64,000 nucleotides of DNA from Saccopteryx bilineata (GCF_036850765.1 NC_089493.1:265968534-266032533); one strand, 5' to 3'. Shown: positions 12,944 through 33,790, counted from the first letter of the stretch. Made by a program: numbers and translations. The notes: generated by a model not told the origin, from the sequence alone.

Positions 12944-13132
12944 CCATACTTTAAAATTCTTAGTCTCCCACCTCCACCCAAAAAAAGACTTCCAACCCTT
13001 CTTTTCTTCTTTTGTTCTGAAACTGAGTACCCAGGCCTAAGAGCCTTGCTGCCATGCCCATCCTCTTTGGGAGAAGTATGAATGTGTGTGTCTAAATTAA
13101 AAGAAAAAAAATATTTAAACATTTTTTAACAA

Positions 13133-13138
13133 AATAAA
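13133..13138 (+). promoter_or_regulatory. Candidate main poly(A) signal of POM121
   Basis: AATAAA followed closely by a T/GT-rich stretch (ttatttttgtattt), as expected downstream of a cleavage site. Confidence 0.55.
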
Positions 13139-13687
13139 AATTTATTTTTGTATTTAAGCTAAATTGCCTTTTAAATTCCTTCAAGCTTGGTTCATTGAGG
13201 TGGTTAAGTATACATGCTGTTGACTAGGAATTAGCAGTATAGTTAAGTTATGCCTGTGTGAAGAAGAGGCTCAATGCTGTCCCAGGCAGCTTTCCTGAGG
13301 GACTCGAGCTCCTTCTGGACACATTATGTAAAATGTAACTCTTATTTTATAAATAATGTGACGTAGATCTAGTCCCCCTCCCCCTTTGTGACTGAGGTTG
13401 AATGTTTTGTGGCAAGGGGCTAGCTGTTCCTCTCCACCCCCAAGAAGAGCTCTGTTAATACTTAACTGTCTGTGGAGCTGAGGAGGGAGCCTGAACCTCA
13501 AGTCCCACATACCTACTAGGAATTAGAGGGTGGGGTGGGGCATGGGCCTAGAAATCAAACTTCTACCTATACCTTGCATAAGGTAGACCCTCTTAGTTTT
13601 AGTACTCTGATCTAGTTTACCTCAGCTCCACACGCAGAACAACTGGTCCAGGAACCCCCTGAAGAGGGTGTCCTGGCAAGGCCCGAG

Positions 13688-13712
13688 TGTGTGTGTAAGT
13701 GTGTGTGTGTAC
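13688..13712. repeat. Short (TG)n microsatellite
   Basis: Interrupted GT dinucleotide run between the POM121 and NSUN5 3' ends. Confidence 0.8.
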
Positions 13713-13882
13713 ATGTACGTGCACTGGACAGGAACGGGAGGCTGGGACTTTCCATTACAAACAAAGACTTAATTCCTGTGAGTCTAGTTGGAATTTTTAG
13801 TATGAATGTGAGATTTATCTCCTTATGTCATTAAGAATTAAAAAAAAAACTGTGATCTATCGTAGACCATGTCCTGCCTTTT

Positions 13883-14210
13883 TTTTAAAATTTATTTATT
13901 TTTTACAGAGACAGAGAGTGAGTCAGAGAGAGGGATAGTCAGAGACAGACAGGCAGGAACGGAGAGAGATGAGACGCATCAATCATTAGTTTTTCATTGC
14001 ACGTTGCAACACCTTAGTTGTTCATTGATTGCTTTCTCATATGTGCCTTGACCGCGGGCCTTCAGAAGACCGAGTAACCCCTTGCTGGAGCCAGCGACCT
14101 TGGGTTCAAGCTGGTGGGCTTTTTGCTCAAGCTGGCGACCTCGAGGTCTCGAACCTGGGTCCTCTGCATCCCAGTCCAACGCTCTATCCACTGCGCCACC
14201 ATCTGTCTGG

Positions 14211-14215
<5 letters not shown>
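13883..14215 (-). mobile_element. Bat SINE, type A, abutting the NSUN5 3' end
   Basis: Exact 16-bp duplication ccatgtcctgcctttt at 13867-13882 and 14216-14231. The SINE is in the same orientation as NSUN5, and its first bases supply the TGA that ends the extended NSUN5 frame (14213-14211). Confidence 0.95.
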
Positions 14216-23017
<8,802 letters not shown>

Positions 23018-23285
23018 AGCACGCTTCCGCGCGTCTTTACGGCTCTGTCGCAACGTGCGCGGCTTTGCGACGCTGCCTGCCCAGACTTCCGCGGCCAAAG
23101 GGCTCGGAGGGGCGAACCGGAATCCCCAGTTCCGTGCTAGCTTCTGAAGATGAATGTGAGTTCACACTTACATGGGGAGGTGGACGTTGGGAGCGCACTT
23201 CTCCACTTATTGACAGGTCTTCACTTTTTTCTTTCAATTTTTGCTGGTCTTATAGGCAAACGATAGGTATCTACTGCTGTGCTTT

Positions 23286-23790
23286 TATTTTTTTATTTTT
23301 TTTTATTCACTTTATGCATTCATTGGTTGATTCCTTTTTGTATTTTTCTGAAGTGAGAAGCGGGAAGGCAGAGAGACAGACTCCCGCATGCGCCCGACTG
23401 GGATCCACCGGCAATCCCGTCTGGAGATTGCTCTGCCCATCTGGGGCATTGATCCATTGCAACAGGAGCCATTCTAGCACCTGAGGTGGAGGCCATGGAG
23501 CCATTCTCAGCACCCGGGCCAACTTTGCTCCAATGGAACATTGGCTGCAGGAGGGGAAGAGAGAGACAGAGAAAGGAGAGGGGGAAGGGTGGAGAAGCAG
23601 ATGGGCACTTCTGTGTGCCCTGGCCAGGAATGGTACCTGGGACTTTCACACCTCGGGCTGATGCTCTACCAATGAGCCAGCCTGCCCGGGCCCATTGGTT
23701 GATTGATTCTTGCATATGCCCTGACCAGGGGTCAAACCTACAACATTGGTGCATCAGGATGATGCTCCAACCAACAGCTATCTGGCTAAC
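23286..23790 (-). mobile_element. Classic VES SINE split by a younger type B SINE
   Basis: The VES parts lie at about 23286-23333 and 23692-23790. The motif cattggttgattc occurs at both junctions, as expected of a target duplication. Confidence 0.8.
23334..23691 (-). mobile_element. Bat SINE, type B, nested in a VES SINE
   Basis: Full type B body with a tRNA-like head at the right end and flanking cattggttgattc copies. Confidence 0.85.
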
Positions 23791-24000
23791 TTGACTGCTG
23801 TTTCGTTATTGAGTTTGAATATCTTCATATGTTTATTGGTCTTGTGTATTTCTTCTGTTATGATAACATGTTAATATCTTTCTCACTCACATGTATTACC
23901 ATCTTTCTCTTAGTGCCCTTTATATATTAACTTTATATACTCTTGTCTTAGGTATTGCCATATTTTTCATTTATTGTTGCCTTAGTGTGTGTGTTAAATA

Positions 24001-24328
24001 AGAGGAGGGTAAACAGACTCCGGCATGCACCCGGACCAGATCCACGTGGCAATCTGGCCTGGAGCCAATGAATCAACTGAGCTGTATTTAGCACCTGAGG
24101 CTGACCAGCTTAGACCAACAGAACTATTCTCAGTGCCCCGCCAATGCTGGAACCAGTGGAGCCACTAGCTACAGGCGGTGAAGAGGGAGAGAATGGGAAG
24201 AGGCAGGGGAGAGAAGCAGATGGTCACTTCTCTTGTGTGCCCTGACCAGGAATTAAACCTGGGAATCAAACCCGGGACATTCATACACAGGGCTCAGGCT
24301 CTATCCACTGAGCCAACAGCCTAAGCCT
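24001..24328 (-). mobile_element. Degraded type B SINE
   Basis: Recognisable but diverged type B body, with a duplicated 'gggaatcaaacccgggacat' part near the head. Confidence 0.65.
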
Positions 24329-24329
24329 C

Positions 24330-24495
24330 TTTTCTTTTTGAGAGAGAAGAGAAATAGAAAAAAAGAGAAAGTGGTGGGGGAGCCGAGATAATCAACTCAA
24401 TAGTAGTTGCTTCTCCAATGTGCTTTGAGCGGGTCCAGGGTTTCAAACTGGTGACCCCAGGTGGATGCTCTGTACTGCACCAGCACAGGTCAGGC
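24330..24495 (-). mobile_element. Degraded type C SINE
   Basis: GA-rich body followed by 'caccagcacaggtcaggc', the complement of the type C head. Confidence 0.7.
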
Positions 24496-24543
24496 TTCTT
24501 CTATTTTATTTATTTTATTTTATTTATTATGTTATTTTATTTT

Positions 24544-24885
24544 TTAGTGAGAGGAGGGGAGGCAGAGAACAGACTCCCACATGCCCCCCCCAACCGGTAT
24601 CCACCTGGCAAACCCACTAGGGGGCTCTGCCCATCTGGGGCCCTTGCTCCATTGCTCAACAACAGAGCCATTTTTTAGCATCTGAGGCAGAGGCCATAGA
24701 GCCATCCTCAGTGCCTGAGGCCAACTGGCTTGAACCAGTTGAGTCATGGCTGCAGGAGGGGAAGAGAGAGAGAGAGAAAGTGGAGAAGCAGATGGTTGCT
24801 TCTTCTGTATGCCCTGACTGGGAATCAAACCTGGGATATCCACACACCAGGCCAATGCTCTACCACTGAGCCAGTGATCCAGGGC
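24544..24885 (-). mobile_element. Bat SINE, type B, diverged
   Basis: Body and complement of the tRNA-like head (ccactgagccagtgatccag), between T-rich stretches. Confidence 0.75.
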
Positions 24886-25121
24886 CTTTTTTTTTTTTTT
24901 TTTTTTTAATCTTTAATGGTTTCTGCCTTTGGGGTCATGTTTGGAAACTCCTTCACACTCCTACAATATAGAACTCAGTATGGCTTCATTTTTTCTTGTT
25001 AAATCTTTCATCTGTTTAAAATTCAGTTTGGTACATGATGTGAGGAAGGGATCTAACTTTGTTTCCAAATTGTATTTGTTTCTTGTGTCCCCAGCACCCA
25101 TGTTATTACAGGTACATAATA

Positions 25122-25717
25122 CAGTGTGTCCGTAAAGTCATGGTGCACTTTTGACCAGTCACAGGAAAGCAACAAAAGACGATAGAAATGTGAAATCTGC
25201 ACCAAATAAAAGGAAAACTCTCCCAGTTTCATACCTATTCAGTGCAGTTCAATGTGGGCTCACGCACAGATTTTTTAGGGCTTCTTAGGTAGCTATCCCG
25301 CATAGCCTCTACAGACTCGTCACTGACTGATGGCCTACCAGAACAGGTTTCTCCAACAAACTGCCGGTTTCCTTCAACTGCTTACCCCATCGAGTAATGT
25401 TATTCCTATGTGGTGGCGCTTCGTTATAAACACGCTGATATTCACGTTGCACTTTGGTCATGGATTTGAATTTAGCGAGCCACAGAACACACTGAACTTT
25501 CCTCTGTACCGTCCACATCTCGACTGGCATGGCCGTGGGCTGCTCCGCTGTATACACGGTGTTACGTCATCATCTGCGCATGCGCACATGCTGCCACATC
25601 ATCCTACAGAAACTGGGAGGGTTTTCCTTTTATTTGGTGCAGATTTCACATTTCTATCATCTTTTGTTGCTTTCCTGTGACCAGTCAAAAGTGCACCATG
25701 ACTTTACGGACACACTG
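25122..25717 (-). mobile_element. Internally deleted Tc1/mariner-type transposon with 109-bp inverted repeats
   Basis: Terminal inverted repeats at 25122-25230 and 25609-25717 differ at about four positions by eye. They start CAGTGTGTCCGTAAAGTCAT and are flanked by TA at 25120-25121 and 25718-25719. An internal minus-strand frame (25309-25557) encodes a helix-turn-helix-like part, including KVQREYQRVYNEAPPHRNN and RWGKQLKETGSLLEKP, similar to the N-terminal domain (DUF4817 type) of some insect and other animal mariner-like transposases. The catalytic domain is missing, so it could not move itself. Confidence 0.85.
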
Positions 25718-25719
25718 TA

Positions 25720-27310
25720 GGTTGATTGAATAAACCTAACATTCAACTAAACAGAACTCCGTGGACTAGAGTATTGCACTATATAGTCTGTAATGTTAAT
25801 AGCTCATGGTCAAGTATTTTGCATTTTGCAAGAGGGTTGACTGTAGTCTACCTTATAATTACTGAGTTGTTTAAAGATTTCACCACCTCCTTCTATAGCT
25901 CTAGATTAGTTCATAAGTGATCTTTTAGTGGAACTCCTTTACCCCCTCACATTGAATCACATCACCTTTTTATTTCTTTATAGCACCTATTACATATGTG
26001 ATTATGATTTATTCTGTCACCCCCAATAGCTCTATGAAGGCAAACTGTTCTCTGTCTTAGCACTCCTCAACCAGTGTTTCTCACAATAAAGACCTAATAC
26101 ATATATAATATTTTGAGTGGGTGAAGGAATGAATAAATGGAGCACAGATTGATGTGGTGTTGGAAAACCAATTGTGCCGGAGTTGACCTATCCTGAAACA
26201 ATCCCCCAGGTGAGTGGGTAACAGGTGTACCATACAAATCCATAATTGATGTAAGTCCACAATTTATCCAGATTTCTTTAGTTTTTAACCAATGTCTTTT
26301 TTTTTTTTTTTTTTGTCCCAGAATCTCATCTAAGATACCACATTACATTCAGTTGTTATGTCTCATTAGGCTTGTTTTGGATGTGACAGTTTCTTAGACT
26401 TTGTTTTGAAGACCCTGATGGTATTGAGGAGAACTGGTCAGTGTTTGTAGAGTATCCTTCTGTTGGAATTGTCTGCTGTTTTTCTCATGATTAGACAAGG
26501 GTTATGGGTTTTTGTGGAAAGACCCCATGTAGAGGGCCATTCTCATCACATCAAGGACACATAGTATCAACACGACATTGTGGATGTTGACCTCGATCAC
26601 CTGGTGGAGGTAGTATTTGTCAAGTTTCTCCACTGTAAAGCCTACTTATAACACTGTCCTCCCTGGAAAGAAGTCACTATGCACAGTCCATACTTCGAAG
26701 GGGTTGGCGGTTATGTCCCCCCTCCTTGGGGATGGAGTAGCTAAATAAATTATTTGGAATTCTATACAGATTTGTCTCTTCCACCCTATTTATTTAATTA
26801 ATCATTTTTATATCAGTATCAATTCTTGGATATTTATTTTATACTTTAGGTTCTAGTCCAGTACTATATTTTGTTGTTCAAATTATCCTGTTTTGGCCAC
26901 TTGGAGTGGCTACATCCTTTGACAAACTCCTATAATTGTAGGGGTTTTGTATGTTTGTGTGTTTTTTGCGGGGTTTTTTTTTAGCACTTCCTTGCCTTCT
27001 GGCCCTACAGGATACTCAAAACTCATCTTGTGTATTTCCTGACCTAGTCTTAGAATCAAGGAGCCCCTGGTTCCTTTTTTCTAATACCATTAGAGAGTGG
27101 TATTAGAAAGCAAGATCTGGGCACGAGGTGACTTGTTTCTTTCAATTTTTCAATTGGGACAATTAGAAAACTTAAACTTCCATGTGTGCATTGTATATTT
27201 CTATTGGATAGCACTGTTCTATAGGTCTGTTTTAGTGTCTCCACTATCCTAAAAATGCCTTCTCTTAATCTCACCTTCTCTCAAACTCGTGACCTAGTCT
27301 CTTTTTTACC
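25720..27310. other. Intergenic, old LINE-derived sequence
   Basis: About 25,980-26,150 resembles an L2 3' end, and about 26,200-26,760 a degraded L1M 3'UTR ('gttgaccttgatcacctgg'-like). There is no gene-like frame. Confidence 0.45.
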
Positions 27311-27317
27311 ATCAAAC

Positions 27318-27634
27318 TTTTTTTAGAGAGAGAGGGACAGACAGAAAAGAAGGGAGAAAGATGAGAAGCATCAACTCATAGTTGCGGCGCTTTAGTTGTT
27401 CATTGATTCCTTTCTCATACATGCCTTGACCAGGAGGATCTCCAGCTGAGCCAGTGACTTTGGGTTTCAAGCCAGTGACCTTTGGGCTCAAGTCAGCGAT
27501 CATAGGGTCACGTCTGTGATCCCACACTCAAGCCAGTGAGCCCATGCTCAAGCTGGCAACCTCGGGGTTTTGAGCCTGTGTCCTCAGTGTCCCAGGTTAA
27601 CCCTATATCCACTGCATCACCACCTGGGCAGGCC
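27318..27634 (-). mobile_element. Bat SINE, type A variant
   Basis: Complement of the type A head at the right end (cacctgggcaggc), with the extended 'ctcaag' repeat body. Confidence 0.8.
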
Positions 27635-27659
27635 TGTTAAACTTTATTTATTTATTTAT

Positions 27660-27999
27660 TTTTTTATTATTATTTTTTACAGAGACAGAGAGAGAGTCAG
27701 AGAGAGGGATAGATAGGGACAGACAGACAGGAACAGAGAGAAATGAGAAGCATCAATCATCAGTTTTTCGTTGCAACACCTTAGTTGTTCATTGATTGCT
27801 TTCTCATATGTGCCTTGACAGGGGGCCTTCAGCAGACTGAGTAACTCCTTGCTGGAGCCATCGACCTTGGGTCCACGCTGGTGAGCTTTGCTCAAGCCAG
27901 ATGAGCCCGCGTTCAAGCTGGCAACCTCGGGGTCTCGAACCTGGGTCCTTCCGCATCCCAGTCCAATGCTCTATCCACTGCGCCACTGCCTGGTCAGGC
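27660..27999 (-). mobile_element. Bat SINE, type A
   Basis: Typical full-length copy ending in the complement of cctgaccaggcagtggcgca. It inserted a few bases from the previous copy in the same orientation. Confidence 0.88.
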
Positions 28000-28506
28000 T
28001 ATTTATTTTTTTACTTACCAAATATCACCCCTTTTTTTATTAGCTGCAACAAACATGATATGTCGGTCAAATTGGCATGTTTTTCTAAATACCTCTTTGT
28101 TTCTGCACTCATATCACAGACTGGCACTAGCCCATGGACATACTTTGAACAGTGCTGCTCTTGGTTAAGACTCCTTTATAAAGCATCTCTCTGTGTTCAC
28201 TGTAAGGCCAGCAGCACATGCTTGAAAATCTTGGGGTCAGAGAGAGGATTTCCCCCTCTTGCAATTTGTTCCAGGCCTAGTACCTGTTTAGAGCAGAGGT
28301 TTTTGGGCCCACCCACAAGATTCAGACTCCATCTTCTCCTGCACTGGTGCAAAGGTCTCCTTCCCGTTAAACTTTTAAAAAGAAGAACCAGCACTCATTG
28401 CCTTTGCTTCTTCATCACATGCTGATACTGAACTCCCTGCAATAGGTCTTCCACCCCACTCCACTGAGATGACTCCCTCCAAGGCCATAAAGAATTTCCT
28501 TAATAG
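28000..28506. other. Intergenic, unassigned
   Basis: I see no gene, RNA or named repeat in this stretch. Confidence 0.4.
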
Positions 28507-28877
28507 CCCTGGCCGGTTGGCTCAGTGGTAGAGCATCGGCCTGGTGTGCAGGAGCCCCGGGTTTGATTCCCGGCCAGGGCACACAGGGGAAGCGCCCATC
28601 TGTTTCTCCACCCCTCCCCCTCTCCTTCCTCTCTCTCTCTTCCCCTCCCGCAGCCAAGGCTCCATTGGAGCAAAGATGGCCCGGGCACTGAGGATGGCTC
28701 TATGGCCTCTGCCTCAGGCGCTAGAATGGCTCTGGTTGCAACAGAGCAACGCCCCAGATGGGCAGAGCATCGCCCCCTGGTGGGCGTGCCGGGTGGATCC
28801 CGGTCGGGCTCATGCGGGAGTCTTGTCTGACTGCCTCCCCGTTTCCAACTTCAGAAAAATACAAAAAAAAAGAAGAG
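28507..28877 (+). mobile_element. Bat SINE, type B, well preserved
   Basis: tRNA-like head with intact A-box (tggctcagtggtagag) and B-box (gggtttgattccc) regions. Flanks share gaatttccttaata / gaatttcctaata. Confidence 0.92.
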
Positions 28878-30051
28878 AATTTCCTAATATTCCTCAGGCT
28901 TTTCCAGCCAGATGTGTGGTTTCGTGGCACTGCTGCGTACACTGTCTTTGTTGTAAAGCTTTGGCTTCCATGGCCTCTCATGCTGGCCTACCCTCCCATT
29001 TCTCTGATCATTTCTGTTTTCTTGGCAGCTTTTTGTAAGCTGCTCTTTAGGTTCTGATATTGCATCTTCTGGCCTCCCTTCTACCATTCTGCCATTCCCC
29101 CCCTCCCGGGAGACTCACCCACCTCAACACTGTCATTACTACAGAACATAGTTATAACGTATACACTAGAGTAGCATCAGTGACTCTCCCTTTTCCAGCC
29201 CCCACCTTCTAGCTCCAGCTTCAGCATCCCTCCGTGGACCTAAACCCCAAAGGCTCCTCTCTACCTGCATCCCACTTCTTTATGTTTAAATGCTAACTCC
29301 ACAGTAAGAACGAACTGCTTTTTCCTCTGCCTTCTCCATACTGCATGTGTATCTGTCAAGCTCTTTTGGTTGCAGGCTTCTGGCCCAAGATGGCAGCATA
29401 GGAAGACCCCGAAATCACCTCCTCCCAGGCACACATCGAATTGACACTTTCAGAGAGAGAAATTCCTGAAGAACTGAGAGTTGACTTAAGAGCTTCTGCA
29501 TAGCAAACATGGGAGACCACACAGAAACAGGTTTCCCTGGAGACTGCTCTAGCTTCCAGCTGAGTGACTTGCCCCCAGGAATCCCCTCAGCTCACACTGC
29601 CCTAGCTATAACTCCTTCCCGTGTGGCTTGGGGAAGGGGGGGGGAGGCTTATCCCAGGGGCTTCCTGAAAACCAGACCCACTTCAGCTATAGCCCCAGCA
29701 GCTTGCCTCTGGGAATCTCAACAGCTCACACCTGATCCAGCTTTAGCTCCAAGCCCTGGTAAGCCTTGGCTTCCCCCATCCCTGGACTCTCTGTGGCCTG
29801 TGCATACTCCAGTTGACCTGCCAAAGACACCTGGCACGCAGTTTACAGAGGAGTGGCTCCTATCCAAGGTCACTCTTTCAAGACCAGGAAAGGTTGCTGT
29901 TTTGCCTAATTCATAGCAACAAACACAGAGAGACAGCCAAAATGAGCAGACAGAAAAATACATTCCAAACGATAAAACCCCAGAAGAAAAAAAACTAAGT
30001 GAAACAGAGACAAGCAATCTATCAGATAAAGAGTTCAAAACATTGGTTATA

Positions 30052-30437
30052 GGCCCTGGCCGGTTGGCTCAGTGGTAGAGCGTCGGCCTGGCGTGCAGAA
30101 GTCCCGGGTTCGATTCCCGGCCAGGGTACACAGGAGAAGCGCCCATCTGCTTCTCCACCCCTCCCCCTCTCCTTCCTCTCTGTCTCTCTCTTCCCCTCCT
30201 GCAGCGAGGCTCCATTGGAGCAAAGATGGCCCAGGCGCTGGGGATGGCTCCTTGGCCTCTGCCCCAGGCGCTGGAGTGGCTCTGGTTGCAACAGAGCGAC
30301 GCCCCGGAGAGGCAGAGCATCACCCCCTGGTGGGCGTGCCGGGTGGATCCCGGTTGGGCGCATGTGGGAGTCTGTCTGACTATCTCTCCCTGTTTCCAGC
30401 TTCAGAAAAATACAAAAAAAACCCAAAAACAAAAAAA
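30052..30437 (+). mobile_element. Bat SINE, type B, well preserved
   Basis: The target duplication aaaacattggttata sits on both sides within the L1. The tRNA-like head is close to consensus. Confidence 0.93.
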
Positions 30438-30768
30438 AAACATTGGTTATAAAGATGCTCAATGAGCTCAGTAAGAATTTCAACAGAGAGATAGAAAACA
30501 TAAAAAAAAGAACCAGTCAGAAATGAAGAATATATGAGATGGATGGAATCAACAATTAAATGAGGCAGAGAATCCAATCAGCAATTTAGAAGACAAAGCA
30601 GAAAACATCCAATTGGAACATCAAAAAAAGTGAAAGGAATTACAAAAAATGAGAATAGTTTAAGGGACCTCTGGAACAACCTTAAGAGAAACAATATTCA
30701 AATCATAGGCGTCCCAGAAGGAGAAGAGAGAAAGAGGTAGAAAATCTATTTAAAGAAATAATGGACCT

Positions 30769-31118
30769 GATCAGGTGGTGGCACAGTGGATAGAGCGTTG
30801 GACTGGGATGCAGAGGACCCAGGTTCCAGACCCAAGGTCGCCAGCTTGAGCAGGGCTCATCTGGCTTGAGCAAAAAGCTCACCAGCTTGGACCCAAGGTT
30901 GCTGGCTCAAGCAAGGGGTTACTTGGTCTGCTGAAAGCTCACGGTCAAGGCACATACGAGAAAGCAATCAATGAACAACTAAGGTGTCGCAACGAGAAAC
31001 TGATGATTGATGCTTCTCATCTCTCTCCATTCCTGTCTGTCTGACCCTACCTATCCCTCTCTGATCCTCTCTCTCTCTCTCTGTCCTTGTAAAAAAAATA
31101 AAAAAATTAAAAAAAAAA
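30769..31118 (+). mobile_element. Bat SINE, type A, first of three in a row
   Basis: Preceded by aaagaaataatgga, which recurs before the next copy at about 31,119-31,132. Confidence 0.85.
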
Positions 31119-31132
31119 AAGAAATAATGGAC

Positions 31133-31463
31133 CTGACCAGGTGGTGGCACAGTGGGTAGAGCATCGGACTGGGATGCGGAGGACCAAGGTTCAAGACTCC
31201 AAGGTCACCAGCTTGAGCGTGGGCTCATCTGGTTTGAGCAAAGCTCACCAGCTTGGACCCCAGGTCGCTGGCTCGAGCAAGGGGTTAGTCTGCTGAAGGC
31301 TCACGGTCAACGCACACATGAGAAAGCAATCAATGAACAACTAAGGTGTCGCAACGAAAAACTAATGATTTATGCTTCTCATCTCTCTCTGTTCCTGTCT
31401 GTCCCTATCTATCCCTCTCTCTGACCCTTTGTCTCTGTAAAAATAAATAAATAAATAAATAAA
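31133..31463 (+). mobile_element. Bat SINE, type A, second of three in a row
   Basis: Same orientation and subfamily as the copy before it; tail is an (aaat)n repeat. Confidence 0.85.
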
Positions 31464-31680
31464 TGCCTGGTCGGTGGTGGTGCAGTGGCTAGAATGTCAA
31501 CCTGGAATGCTAAGGAACGCTAGGGTTGCTGGTTCGAAGCTGTGGGCTTGCCCAGTCAAGGCACATACAACAAGCAGGTAATGAACAACTAAAGTGATAA
31601 TGCAGCAACTATAAATTGATAACTTTTGGCTCCCTCCCTTCCTCTCTCGATAAAATGAATAAATAAAATATTTTAAAAAA
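31464..31680 (+). mobile_element. Bat SINE, type C variant, third of three in a row
   Basis: Starts directly after the aaat tail of the previous SINE, with head gcctggtcggtggtggtgca. Confidence 0.78.
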
Positions 31681-32049
31681 AGGAAAAGAAAGAATGGCTG
31701 ATAATTTCTCCACCCTGGTGAAGAAAACAGACTTCCAGGTCCAGTAAACACAGAGTCCCAAACAAGATGAACCCAAAGAGACCCACACTCAGACACCTCA
31801 ATTAAAATGCAAAAAGTGAAATCAACAAGAATTTTTTTTTTTTACTTCAAAGTTGGAAACAAACAGAAACAGATAAACTTAACTATATACTAAATGGGTA
31901 ACAACCATATTAAGAAAATGGGAAAGGTATCCAAGTAACTTTTAGCTACAGTACATTCACTCCTCCCCATCTGAAAATAAAAAGTCCAAAAGAACTATAA
32001 AGAAAACTTAAATTTGACTTAATATGTTAGTGGGTTTTTTAAAAAAGAT

Positions 32050-32217
32050 TTTATTTATTGATTTAGAGGAAAGAGAGAGGGTGGGGAGGAGCAGGAAGCA
32101 TCAACTCAGTAGTTGCTTCTCATATGTGCCTTGACTGGGCAAGCTCAGAGTTTTGAACTGGCAACATCAGCATCCCAGGCCAACGCTCCGTCCACTGTGC
32201 CACCACAGGTCAGGCAG
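32050..32217 (-). mobile_element. Bat SINE, type C
   Basis: Ends with the complement of the type C head, ccaccacaggtcaggc, and has a GA-rich body. Confidence 0.85.
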
Positions 32218-32239
32218 TAGGTTTATTGTTTTTATTGTT

Positions 32240-32626
32240 TGTTTGTTTTTTCCTGAAGCTGGAAACGGGGAGAGACAGTCAGACAGACTCCCGCATGCGC
32301 CCGACCGGGATCCACCCGGCATGCCCACAAGGGGCGATGCTCTGCTCACCAGGGGGCGATGCTCTGCCCCTCCGGGGGGTCGCTCTGCCGCGACCAGAGC
32401 CACTCTAGCGACTGGGGTAGAGGCCAAGGAGCCATCCCCAGCGCCCGGGCCATCTTTGCTCCAATGGAGCCTTGGCTGCGGGAGGGGAAGAGAGAGACAG
32501 AGAGGAAGGAGGGGGTGGGGGTGGAGAAGTAAATGGGCGCTTCTCCTATGTGCCCTGGCCAGGAATCGAACCCAGGTCCCCCGCACACCAGGCCGACGCT
32601 CTACCGCTGAGCCAACTGGCCAGGGC
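32240..32626 (-). mobile_element. Bat SINE, type B
   Basis: Flanked by ggtttattgtt at about 32,220 and 32,628. The left part carries a small duplication of the 'ggggcgatgctctgc' unit. Confidence 0.9.
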
Positions 32627-32889
32627 CTGGTTTATTGTTAATAGTGCTGTGGTGAAGTAATTCTGAAACAAGTTTATGTACAGTGTAGAATTGAGCAAAG
32701 GAGTAAATATATGGATGTTGGAGGCAGGCTTTTCACAGGGAGAGAAAGAAGCTACAAATGTAAAATGGTGAAAGGCAAGAATGATATGAAATGGCTCTCT
32801 TCCCGTCTGTCCTCTGGTTTCTGTGATGACACCTCAGTGGCAGTGAGCACACTTAGCTTCCAGATCTTGGGTTCTAATATCACTCCCCA

Positions 32890-33790
32890 CTAAAAGCAAA
32901 ATGGCTGAGTCTGGGGCTGGGAGAGTAAACCTGGACCATCTCGTACCAGACGTAAGAATGTGCTCAGGGAACGGCAGGCACAGGAGCCAGCCTGAAGGAG
33001 CTCCCACTGGCCAAATCTGGGACCATCTGAGCATCCAAGTAAGTAATGATAGTGATGGATTATAACCCATTGAATCAAGTCAGAATCCATGGATCCATAT
33101 TGACAGGTCAATAAGGGAGAAGAAAAGGCCTTAGAGTAAAATGTTAAATAATAAATGCAGAAGGAATTATAGACTTTTAAAATCACTCTCTGGCATTCAT
33201 TATAGTAATTTCATTCGGGTAAGAACCATCAAGGATTATAAGGAACAAGATATTCACATAACTTCAAATAATCCCCCCACAGGTCAGTTATTTATTACAA
33301 AGGGGAAAACAGTAACCTGACAGTAGAGAAAGTTGGAGGACATGTCCAGGACTTGGTAATCAAAGCTGTCATCACCAATATGGGAACAGGTCAGTCTCCT
33401 GCATCTGGCAGGATCAACGAGAAGAGCATAGCATCACTTCTGGGGTATTCCTGCCTTCTCTGCACAACCTGCAGCGAATGAAGTAGCAGAGGAAACCAAA
33501 CCGAGACATTCTATAAAATAACTGGCCCCATCTCTTCAGAATGTCAAAGTAGAGAGGACAGAGAAAGACTTAAGGCTGAACTAGTTGAAGGCAGGCTAAC
33601 GAGACAACTAAAATGTCACCGGTGATCTTGGACTGGCTCCAGGACCTGAATGAAATACCCTTACTACAGAGGACACATAGGACAAGGGGTCAAATCTGTT
33701 CATGTCTGTGGGTTGGATAACTTTTTATCAATGTTAATTTCCTGATTTTGACACATTTACATTATGGTTATATAAGAGAATGTCCTTGAT
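32890..33790 (+). mobile_element. Probable L1M-type 3'UTR remnant
   Basis: Features such as 'gactggctccaggacctgaa' and 'tcaatgttaatttcctgatt' resemble old L1 3'UTRs. No frame is open. Confidence 0.5.

Larger units (their letters stand above)
11727..13160 (+). other. POM121: POM121 3' untranslated region
   Basis: Runs from the TAA at 11724-11726 through unique sequence without SINEs, to tandem poly(A) signals near 12.94 and 13.13 kb. The extent is inferred from those signals. The remembered mammalian gene has a long 3'UTR, which agrees. Confidence 0.6.
23791..25120 (-). mobile_element. Antisense LINE (L1-like) fragments with three degraded SINEs
   Basis: The AT-rich parts at 23,791-24,000 and 24,900-25,120 resemble the complement of an L1 3' region ('gatgtgaggaagggatctaa'). 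SINEs lie between. Confidence 0.5.
29375..31830 (+). mobile_element. L1 LINE 5'UTR and ORF1 region, broken, with four SINEs
   Basis: Starts with a typical L1 5' phrase (caagatggcagcataggaag). It continues into ORF1-like sequence around 30,440-30,770, with frameshifts and stops. The copy is old and cannot move. SINEs at 30052-30437, 30769-31118, 31133-31463 and 31464-31680 interrupt it. Confidence 0.75.

Noticed and set aside
23018..23098. An N-terminal extension of NSUN5
   Set aside because: The upstream in-frame codon at 23098-23096 is TTG, not ATG. No in-frame ATG precedes the one at 23017.
29500..31000. An intact, potentially active L1
   Set aside because: ORF1-like parts contain stops and frameshifts, and several SINEs are inserted. 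The element is dead.
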